DNA of 64,000 nucleotides from NCBI GenBank assembly GCA_905221605.1, contig CAJNDS010000667.1, positions 29,987-93,986 on the forward strand, in the 5' to 3' direction. The notes under the pieces are model-generated. The model was not told where the DNA came from and ran no database searches. It was given only the letters and a program-made list of their open reading frames with translations. Of this stretch, positions 29,335-39,300 are shown one piece after another. This DNA comes from Symbiodinium natans (Eukaryota; Sar; Dinophyceae; Suessiales; Symbiodiniaceae). Within the stretch, counting starts at the first letter, position 1. Each line of letters begins with the position of its first letter. A program made the translations under genes and the position numbers.

Positions 29335-29940
29335 CTACCACGGCCAAAAGAAGTGATAGGGGAATTGTTCACACTCGCACAGTTCACGGGCAATGACTGT
29401 TGCTCTTGGCGTTAAGACCTGGAGCAATGCCTCTACCCTACCCCATCCAGTTTTGTGCCCGATTAAAGCCCCGACAACTCGTGAAGACCACTTGGGGGTC
29501 AAAGAAAAGTGCTCCGAAAGTGATTGGGCAAGCGCACGTTCTCCAACGCACGAGATGGCACGGAGATTTGGCGCACTTATTTTCCATAGCATTGACACGG
29601 TAGCGCGAGGTTGAGTGGCAGCGTCCAGCCTTGCAATGACTTCAATGAGAGTCCATGCAAGTAGGAGTTTTTCCTCATCCAGATTTTCGACAATCTCGTG
29701 AATGATCAGTGGATTACCAAAGGAGACGCCTCGATATAAACGATCCTTATGGTACGGGGAAAGGGCTTCATTCGACTTGCTTTCATTTAAGAGAGCCACG
29801 AGGATCGCTCCCGCTGCAGCAGGGAGGACTGTGAGTTCGAAGTCAGCTGTGCTGGAATGACTACCAATGGCTTCATGGTAACGCCAAGCCAGGAGGCAGC
29901 GTGTGGCGGCCAGCATGTTTGGTTGTGCCCGGGCGTTCAC
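29335..29940 (-). CDS. Unassigned ORF X1 (201 codons)
   Basis: Helical and Leu/Ala-rich, with ENLDEEKLLLAW weakly matching the ORF at 24112-24804. It follows the C-terminal ORF of the LINE in the same orientation, 68 bp away. Whether it belongs to that LINE is unknown. Confidence 0.35.
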   Translation of the reverse strand: MNARAQPNMLAATRCLLAWRYHEAIGSHSSTADFELTVLPAAAGAILVALLNESKSNEALSPYHKDRLYRGVSFGNPLIIHEIVENLDEEKLLLAWTLIEVIARLDAATQPRATVSMLWKISAPNLRAISCVGERALAQSLSEHFSLTPKWSSRVVGALIGHKTGWGRVEALLQVLTPRATVIARELCECEQFPYHFFWPW

Positions 29941-30008
29941 AACTGGTCTGAGCCAAAGGTGCCGCCATCACGAAAGAGGGAGGGTGGTTGAAATGGGGAC
30001 TACACGCA

Positions 30009-31517
30009 TCACAACGAAGGGGGTGTTACCCACAATCCCCTACGCGGAACAGCTGTAACATCAACGCGTCTCCTTTTATCGTCTCTTTGCCTCTCGACCT
30101 CTAGTATATCCTGAACTTCCAGGATGAGGCGCTTGGACACCCTGTTGGTGGTTGCCTTTGGGTGCTTTGGGAGAGCAGGGCTATGACACGCGATACCCGC
30201 AGCGTTTAACGCATCAACTGCCGCATTAAATTCACTCTTCGTGGTGGTAATAGCAAAGACATCTTGTAGGTTAGCAAATTCCTGGTTAGGTGTGACCTGT
30301 GGATGACAGTGCTGCCCTACCTGGATGAGCTGAACCAACGCTTCAGTAGCCCCTTCGATGAAGGGTGAAACTGCGTTTCTATTTTTGACGTACGCCCCGT
30401 CATGTACCCAAAGCACTGTGCCTGCGCAGTACGGGAGCATTGCAGCGAGCCCTTTTCGCATTACGAAGCTTTCCGCAGCTTCAAGTGCAAAAGTTGCCCA
30501 ATTCCTGTTGTTGACCCTTGCATCCGGTTGGTAAAATGGGATTCCTTGCTGGATCATACCCTGGAGGGTAGCTTTAGCCTGCGCCAAGTGTGCAAGAAAA
30601 CTTGCCAATGCAGGGGGGATGGCATAAGCAGCAATACTACCTTCATAAACATGCCGAAGGAAAGCATTGCTGTCCATTCCAACTGCTCTTTGCAACAAGT
30701 GTTTGGTTTGTACTGTTTGTGCTTTGGGCGCGCGTGCAAGGTGACTACTAAATAGCTCCCTGGCTTCAAGCAACGTTGGGAGGGGTGGGTGAGTAGGGCT
30801 GTGACATGTAAGGAGGCGCAAAAGCGTATAATGCGCACCTTTCATGTCGATTTCAATTGCGTTCGGCCCGATGGCCAAGAAACGTGTTAGCCTTTTACTC
30901 GTTTGCCAGTGCCGTATGGCATAATATCTACCCTGTGGGTGCAAAGATGGCCTTCGATACTGGACCAGCCCTGGCCACGTTGTATCAAGCTCGGGGGGAG
31001 GTTTGATCCGATTGTAGAGGCAAAACCGCAAAAGCAGTTCCGGATTCCAAAGTGGGGGGGCCTCAAGAGAAATAGTTTCCGCTCCGGAATGCAAGTCCTG
31101 TATAGCTTGCAGGTGCCATTGCTTGGAAGGCAACAGAATAGGCGGAAAGCACTCAGTGTTTATTTGCATATGAGGCTGACCCTCACCCGAGTCAAAGAAG
31201 ACATCTTCATGAAGGGGTGCTTCGTAGCGGAGACTGTTAGCCGCGATTCCTGCCAGGTGATCAGCGACTTTGTTGCCGACGCGAGGGACGTATGACCAAT
31301 GCACTGTAATGGGTGTGTGCGTTAACTTTTGCCACATGTTGTCCAGTTTTCGCACTAGGTCTTCCCTATGTAGTCTCAAGGCACCAGCAAAGTGCTTTAC
31401 AATGTTGATGCAGTCGCCCTGAAGGATAACCTCCCTAATTTGATTGCTAGCAGCTAGAGATAATGCCTTGTCTAACGTTGCGTCGACAAGGCTGGAGTGG
31501 GATGGCAATCGTTTCAA
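30009..31517 (-). pseudogene. LINE 3' ORF: end of RNase H plus a C-terminal polymerase-like domain
   Basis: 502 codons. Residues 1-95 are the second part of an RNase H domain (VDATLDKAL where the catalytic Glu is usual, ILQGDC with Asp35, VPRVGNKVADHLAG with Asp86). The first part is in another frame at 31447 and upstream. The remaining 400 residues are unusual. They contain IEIDMKGAHYTLLRLL (Asp224), ALEAAESFVMRK and TVLWVHDGAYV (His372-Asp373-Gly374). That spacing recalls motif A and motif C of family A-like polymerases, including the transposon/virus TV-Pol group; this is inference from motifs only. The Lys/Arg-rich end could be a localisation signal. The frame break makes the gene non-functional as read. 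Confidence 0.6.
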
Positions 31518-32613
31518 GAATTACCGGGACTGGTCCGGGCGACCATACGATACCACCCGCACCACCGATACCTTCTTGCACGTGGCAGCTGCCGTCAAAT
31601 TGAGCAACAAGGTGGGTATCTTTGACAGGTTTTAACTCAACAATAAGTGGAGTACCTGCAGGGATTGGCCTTAATGCCGTAACTTTAAGGTGCAGATTGC
31701 CGCAATGACACATTTTAGGCCATAGAGCAACATTAGGGACGCCAAGGGTCTGTTGATACATAGGTGCAAGCAAGTAGTGCTGTGCATCTAATGTTGCTAA
31801 AACATCCCCTATATTGGCATTCCTGGGGGAGACGGTAACCCCTTGGGCGCTTGCTTTAATTAAGGCAGAAAGGGGATGCTTGACCTCAATATGGAGTCCT
31901 CCGTCGTTGCAACATGGCTTGCAGCGTTCCGTGTCAACCCACCATGCCGGTAGTGCTTTGGGAAGTAACATCCTCGGGATGGTATTCCAAAGACGTGACG
32001 CGAGCTTGGGTATGTTACTGATGTGTTTTGCCCGTTGCGGTGTCTCACACCATCCAGGGTGCCAGGTACATTGCTGTTCCATGGTATATCTTCTTATGGT
32101 CGCAATCCATGCTAATAGAACGGCACAGAATTTCTTGTCAATCCCTCCCTCAACATTGATCTTAGGAAGGGCAGTGTGACACAGGGAGTCAAACGAGGCA
32201 GTGCCAGCATATCCCAATGTGACTAGGACAATAAAGAGGGAGGCTTTGGTGACCACGCAAGCCGTAAGCCAATGCTCTGTTGTGTTTGCTCCCAGCCCAC
32301 AGAGCAGGCAGTGGCTTTGGATAAAAGTACACTGGTGCTCATTGGGTATAGCTGCTCTGTAAGTAATAGTTCTAGCCGGAGCACCAGGCATTGCCGCACA
32401 TTGCAGGAGTGGTGCTTGGTTAACATCACAGCAAGGCAGCATGCAGCTGATGGCATGGGCAAGGTCATCAGGGCAGCTTTGGTTGAGATGACAGAGTTTG
32501 CAGACTGGCATGCTGCCGAACCCATTGTCATACCAGAGCTCTTTCCCTGTTTGTTTGCGTAGGCAGACTCTACATTGCTCGTCCCTAGAGGCATATTGCC
32601 TGTACACAAAATA
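31447..32613 (-). pseudogene. LINE middle segment: post-RT region, CCHC motif and start of RNase H
   Basis: The frame continues without interruption from the LINE segment at 42663-42981 if copia-1 and one target duplication are ignored. It contains Cys pairs (CRVC, CKLC), then a Cys-x2-Cys-x8-His-x4-Cys motif (Cys100, Cys103, His112, Cys117), as found after the RT of many non-LTR elements. RNase H then begins with VAQFDGSCHVQ and GGAGGIVW. The frame shifts by +1 near 31500 to reach the rest of RNase H. Confidence 0.75.
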
Positions 32614-32813
32614 TGTTGAAAAACGTGGTAAACATCATGGCTCACTTTTCCTACCACGCTCTAAAGGCAAAACAACTTTTCTCGCTTTCGACTCTTGAGC
32701 CTAAGCCTCCGGTGTTAAACTCGTTCTGCTCAGACTCAACATGCCTTAGGGCACTTGGTGTCTTTCCTACTGCACCCATTCACTGTACCTGGATACATGC
32801 TGTACACTTAACA
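32614..32813 (-). repeat. Copia-1 3' LTR
   Basis: 200 bp with TG...CA ends. It carries CTTGAGCC at 32694-32701, in sense GGCTCAAG, matching the last 8 bases of the dinoflagellate spliced leader. It differs from the 5' LTR at one base (C versus T in GGGCAYTTGG). Confidence 0.95.
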
Positions 32814-32822
32814 CCCCGCCTC
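32814..32822 (-). promoter_or_regulatory. Copia-1 polypurine tract
   Basis: In sense orientation GAGGCGGGG immediately precedes the 3' LTR, the expected site of plus-strand priming. Confidence 0.7.
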
Positions 32823-33397
32823 GGAACAGATCGAAGGCTTTAGGGCGTTCTCTTTCCTGCAGTGATTCTCACTGCTGTGCCAAAAGACGAAGAGCTGTTT
32901 CGGACTTCAAGTGTACTGAACTGGGGACATTCGTCTCCTCTAGTCCAAGGTCTTTTACCCAGTTCTTTCTGCTTTGTTTCTTGAAACATGCATAAACTCC
33001 TAACCTCGAATTTCTAGTTACACGGGCTTGTCTTAGAGTCCTCATCTTGTGAGTCTCAGCCCTGTGGCCAGCCTATGGCTCTTGTGTGGTCTTCTCTTTT
33101 ACCTAACCATCTTCTTTCTTCAACTGTTCTTGCCTCTACCTGGCTGCACCTTACACTCCTAGTCCTGCTTCGTGAAACTCTTCGTGAAACTACTTTCTTC
33201 TTGGTGAAACTCGTGTGAATATCACAAGGCGTATTGGGGTCCTTGCTTATTCAAAAACATTCGTTGTACCTACTTTGTACTTCGTGCAATGTTCGGGGTG
33301 CTCGAACTTCTATGTACACAGCTTCAGAAAATCTATACATGCTTCACGCTGCGTTCAGTCGTCACCCTTCTCGATGCTTCTTGCTGGCTTCTTCTTT
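32823..33397 (-). other. Copia-1 3' untranslated region
   Basis: About 575 bp between the polyprotein stop and the purine tract. No motif-bearing ORF is seen on the sense strand. Confidence 0.6.
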
Positions 33398-36300
33398 TCA
33401 CCAGCCTTTCTTGCCTCCACCACCATACTTCCATTTCCCTTTGCCTTGGTACTTCCCCTTTGGGGCGTAGTGGTAGTAGGCGTAGTCTGGCTCCCAGTAG
33501 TTCTGGCTCCAACCGTCGTCGGCGTACCAGTCCTGCTGCTGGTGCCAACTTTCTTGCTGCCAGTCTTCTTGCTCTCGTTCTCTTCGGCCTCGTCCTTCTT
33601 GCTGCTGCGGCTCATCTCTCTCTCTTCTTATTTCTGTGGGGCTCTCCCACCTTCCTGTCTTCTTGAAGTGCTTCGTCACGAGGTTCCAGTCTTCGGCACC
33701 TTTGATTCGCGCTCCTTTCACCTGCGCTGATCCTTTCTGATCGAGCCGAATTGCTCGATACTCATTCGTGTCTTTGCAGTACTCCCAAATCCAACCACAA
33801 TCTGTAAACGTGACCACATTCCATTTGCCCTTTGTGTTCTTGCTACCTTTCTCTCCTCTCTGCGGTGGTTCTCGGTACTGCTCTTCTTCTTTCTCCTTTC
33901 TCTCTTCTTCTGTTCCTGCTGCTCCTCCTTCTTCTTTTCCTTCTTCGCTCGACTCTGCAGCGTCGGGCGGTGGCGTGTATCCTTTCTTTGTCCACCAGTT
34001 TGGATCATACCACTGGCCTTTGATCCTGACCCACAATGCTCCTTTGTGGATCTGCCACACATTGCCTTCTGCATCCTTCTTTCCTTCTGCTCCTAGTGTG
34101 GGCTTTCCATCTTCAGATCCTGAATCTTCAACTTCAACGACTTCAATCTCCTTCATTCTTGCTCTTTCCTTCTCTGCCTCAATCTCCGCTTGTGTCTTTC
34201 GTTCCTGTGCTTCCTTCAACTCCTTCTTTGCCTTCTCCTTCTCTTCCTTCGTCGCTTCTTGGGCTTCCTGCTCCTTTCTTCTCATTTCCTCATAGGCCTC
34301 TAGCTTTGCCCTTTGCTTCTTTGCCTTCTCCTTCGCGATTGCCTCGTTCCTTTCATCTTCCTTCTCCTGTGCTTCCTTCTCCTCCTGTGCTTTCCTTTCC
34401 TGTGCTTCCTTCTCCTCTTGTGCTTTCCTCTCTTGTGCTTCCTTCTCTTCTTGTGCTTTCCTCTCTTGTGCTTCCTTCTCCTCTTGGGCCTTCCTTTCTT
34501 GTGCTTCCTTCTCCTCTTGTGCCTTCTTCTCCTTTGCCTTCTTCTTCTCCTCTTGTGCTTTCCTTTCCTGTGCTTCCTTTTCCTCTTGTGCTTTCCTCTC
34601 TTGTGCTGCCTTCTCCTGGGCGTCTTTCTCCTCCTGGGCCTTCTTTGCCTGCTCCTTTTGTCTCATTGCTTCGGCTTTCTTGTCTGTCTCCTCTTTCCTC
34701 CTTTGTCGTTCTGCTGCTTCAATCTTCTCCTCGTTGGCTTTCCTGATCTCTGCATTGATCCTGTCTTCCTCCTCTCTTCTTTGTTCTGCTGCTTCTAGCT
34801 CTTCTGCTTCTCTCTTTCTCTCGTCTGCTTCTTTCTTCATGTGCTTCGTGATCATGTCGTAGTCCTTCTTCAACTGCTCTCTCACCTCTTTGGCATCTTG
34901 CTTGTACGCTTCTTTCTGTTTCTCTAACTCTTCCTTCTCTTTCTCCAAAGCTTTCTTCTCTGCTTCAGCTTCACTGAACTTCGCAACCACCTTCGCCTTC
35001 ATAACAAATGCTTGGTCACGATCTTCTTCTGCTTCCTTCGCCTTCTCTTCTGCTTCTTCTCTCTTCAACTTTTCTTTCTCCAAGGCACGTTCTTGCTTCT
35101 CCATCTTCGCGATCAGCTCGTCGAACTTCATCTTCACGGTCTCGTCGTCTTCGAGGACACCTTGCGAGCTCTTCTCTTTGTCTTCTTCTTCTTTCTTCTT
35201 TGTGACTTCACCTTCAGGCTTCTCTTCTTTGGGCTTCTCTTCTTTCTCACCCTTCTTCTCTTTCTTCTGGTTCACTGCCAAGTAAACAATGATTGTCACC
35301 AGAACAACAATCACAGCCATGCACACGGGCACGAACATCTCAAGCTCAGGCATGCTCGTGAAAACGTGTGAAAACTTCATGCTGCTGTTGCTGCTTTGAC
35401 CATGTAAAACTTCTTGTTCAACTTCTTGAAGTTCTTGAGGTGGCTCTTGAGCTGTAGAAAACGGACCAAACACAAAACTCATCAACTGCATGCAAAAATA
35501 TCTTCGTGCTACAAAATCTCCTTCTTGCTGACCTGCAGATTCAACTGCAAAACCAAAAGCTGACAATAACGTCAAACCAAGTCTGCTTCCGGATACCTTT
35601 GTCAATCTTCTGACTGTAGCTGTGCTCTCTGCGGCCATTCGTTCTTCACGACCGATTGCTTCTCGATCATCATGAACTTGAAGGATGTTCAAAAGTAGCT
35701 TCATTCTCGATGCGTTGAGGGGCTTGGTCCCTAAGTCGGCAGGGTTGAAAACAGTGCTCACTGCCTTCACGCTGCATAGGCCGTTTCTGGTAACTTCTTG
35801 CAACCAGAGCATTCTCGTTGCCAAGTGCTTGATACGACCAACACCTTGCCGGTGCACAATGCCACGTGCTGCACTGCTGTCTGTGTACGCCTTCATTCGC
35901 GCTGCTTTGCCAGAAAGGAACTCTACGGCTTCTCGAATGCCAATTCCTTCTGCGACAGCACCAGTGAGTGCGTAGTACTCGGACTCGCCACTGGAAAGTG
36001 CCACAGTTTTCTGCGTTCTTGAGTAAGAAAACGCATACTGGCCGTCCAGGAAGATGACTCCTCCTGATACAGATTTCCGGCTGCTCTTGTTGCCGGCCCA
36101 GTCGGCGTCAGAAAATACTTCGACCAGGTGACTGCCACTCTCGATGCTCTTCTCGTTCTCATTCTCGGAATCTTGCTCCAAATTCTTGCTTCTTTGCAAG
36201 GTTGCCGTTCCAGGTCTCCCTGCTGTGTAGCAAACCGCATAGCCTGCAGTCTTCTTCAGATACAACGCGCAATGCTCGAGCTCTTTCTGCTTCTTCTGCG

Positions 36301-39300
36301 TAGGAGCCTTCATTCCAGTTGCCAAATTTCGGACTGCATACTGGATGTCAGGACGATCTTGGGCAAGATATAGCAGTATACCGACACAACTTCGGTACAC
36401 ATTCTTCTTGTTCTCGTCCAGCTCTTTTGTCTCATCGGTGTTCTGCACATTTCCTGCTGCAGGGGTAGCTTTCTCTCTTCTCGATCCAAGGCGTAGCTTT
36501 TCAAGGAGCTTGGTGACATACTTGGTGTCAGGGCGGACAAACAACTTTCCGTCTTCATAGCTATACCTTCTCTTGAGAAAACGCACAGACTGCTTGGAAA
36601 ATCCATTGCGATAATCTTCTTCTGTCAGAAAAGGTCCTTCTACTTGTAGCTTCACCTTCTTCGCTAAAGCTTCAAGGACGGGCTTCACCACTGCTGCTTT
36701 TCCTGCTACTTGAAGGTCATCGACATGTACGATGCAAACGGATACGACCTTGCCGTTCTTGATCAAGCGAAACAACGCTGGGTTCGCGATGCTTTTCTCA
36801 TAGCCTTCTTGTTGCAAAAGTTCTGCACAAAATTCGCTCCACAGAAGACTAGCATCTCTTTGTCCAGGAAGGACACGACCAAGACGCCAGCATTTGGCTT
36901 CCATTCCGTGTACTGCTTGACTTCCTTTTCCTCGTGGAATCTTGCAGTGTACAGGTCTCTTCTGGGGAACCTGCAAAAATGCATCTTTGATGTCAAGCGA
37001 CCAAATACTCCATCGATTTGCCAATGCCAAAATTGGAATCAGCTTCGTCAACGACGGAGAGGTAGCTGGGCTGAAAACATCTTCTCGCTTCGAGTTGTTA
37101 TACTCTCTTGCTACCAGCCTTGCTCTTCTCTGCCAACATCTTCGCGGCTTCAGGGCTTCATGAGGAACTTCTTGTTGCCCTTCAGGGATCTCGTTCTCGC
37201 AGATGACGTTTTCTGACTCCCGAAATCTCCAGTCGAAAACCAGCTTTGTTGTCAACCAAACAACTTCTTTGTTCTCTTCTTGTTCCATGGGCACCTCTTC
37301 TATGACACCCATCTTTGTCAATCTGGAAACTTCTTTTCCTGCTGCGGCATCGTCAAAGATCTCGAGGTCTTCTTCTGCGAGTTGAGGAGGTCCTGCTTCC
37401 TCTGAGAAGAAACTTTCTGGAAGGACTTGAACTTCTTCTTGTTGCTCTTCATCACTCCATTCATCTTCTGTATCAAAGTCACCAGCTTCACTGCCTGCAA
37501 AGCAATCTTCTTCTTCGTCCGACCTCTCATCATTGTCGGGCATTCTTTCTGCTCTCATCACCGAAGACGATGCTCCAGGTCCAAACCTGGGAAGCTCAAC
37601 TCTTGTTCTTGGGATCTTGCTTGGTGAACCAACACATTCGAAGTCTGGTCTGCTTTCTCGATCCATCTTTGCTTCTTCAGGAACTTCTCCTCCTTCATCT
37701 TCGTGATCGGAAACCATATCTGCCAGAGGATCATGCTCATCATGAACAAGCTCGAACTCTTCAAGCATTCCTTCTGCATCTCTCCTTGCTTTCTCCTCAT
37801 CACTTGTTGGAGGATCAGAGGCGGCTTCGTCTGCAACTTCATCTTCAAGGCTCTTTCGTTCTTCACCTGCTGCAACTGCTGGAAGAACAATCTGCGGAGA
37901 AACCAATCTTTTCTGAGGTAGTACTCGGCTGCCAAGTGTGTTGTTCTTGATCGACCAAGTGAAAACGTTCACGCGACTGATGGCCTTCGCGTCGTAAGCT
38001 TCACCAACTGGTCTCGCACTTCTTGATGCGTGAATGCCATCGCTCTGGAAAGTAAGCCACATTCCAGATTCAGTCTTGCCGAGGAACACTCCGAACGTCC
38101 ACAAACGGTCACCTTTGCGCTTCGGTCTCAAGCGTTTCACCATAATCGTGCTTGCAAATGGTACGAGTTCTCCTCGATACGGTTGGCCTGTCATGAATTC
38201 ATACGGCGTCTTTCCTGTTGCTGAGGACCGATGAAAACGGTTGAGTAGCCACGCAGAGTGTCGCATTGCCCACGACATCAGTGGGTGTTCATGGCTAAGA
38301 GGAAGTTCTGTCTTCACTCTGACCTCATCCAGGATACAATTCGCATGCCTTCTGACTGTTTGGACTGCACGCTCGGCCAAACCATTGCTTTCGTGATCAT
38401 GGGGTACACTTGAAAGAAGTGTAGTGCTCAGGCCATGCGCTCCACGCATTTTCTGGAGTGCAATCTTCAAGCTTCTGCAAACACCTTCATTGTCTGCCTT
38501 CACATTGATTTCTGAGTACCCAAGCTGCAGTGTAGCTGTAGTCAACGCTTCGGTCATGTGCCTCAGCGCATCTGCGCCTCCTCTTCTTGCTACGGGCACG
38601 GCGACAAACCACTTGGACCATGCATCGTTCGCGATCAGCGTGACCATGGGCTGCGCCTCAGAGCTGCTCGTTGAGGTGTACGCAAAGTCGAAACAGAGTG
38701 TTGACTTGCTGCTCTCTTCAGCGGGGGAGCGAGTCAATTCGCTCTTCCGATGCTGATTTTCTTTCGCCCGAGTGGCGACGCAATGCTCACACCAGCCAGC
38801 AAATGGCAGGTGCGTCAGGTTGTGTAGCATCACTTCCTGCTCATTGGGGCGTTCTTCGCGCTTCCTCATCAGCGGCGCGACTTGCGCTTCATACTGCCTG
38901 CGCCCGAGGGCTAGGCTGTCTGCCGCTTCGCGCTCCTGAGCTGCGCGAGACAAGCGCTTCAGCATCTGTTCTTTGCTGCCACTGCTTGGTACTTCAAATT
39001 CACGACAAAGTTGACGTAAAATCTGCACGCTGCTATTCTTGCTGTACTCATAGCCATCGTAGGTGAACACAAGAGAATCTCGTTCAACTTCACCTCGAGG
39101 GGCTTCTTCCATCTGCACATCTTCTGGGAGGAAACTTTTCTTTTCTTCTTCAAGCTTCTGTCTCTTTGCCTCTTGCTCTTGTGCACTGCTTCTTCTATCT
39201 TCACGAACAGGTTCTTTGAGACGAAATCTGGTCTGACCATACCACGGCAAAGCGAATGCTTCTTCAGGAGGTTCTGTGTCTCTGCTCCAATCATCTTCGT

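Noticed and set aside
34036-35371. Several plus-strand Leu/Ser/Phe-rich ORFs that look like membrane proteins
   Set aside because: They are antisense shadows of the Lys/Glu-rich coiled coil of copia-1; the purine-rich coding strand removes stops from the other strand.
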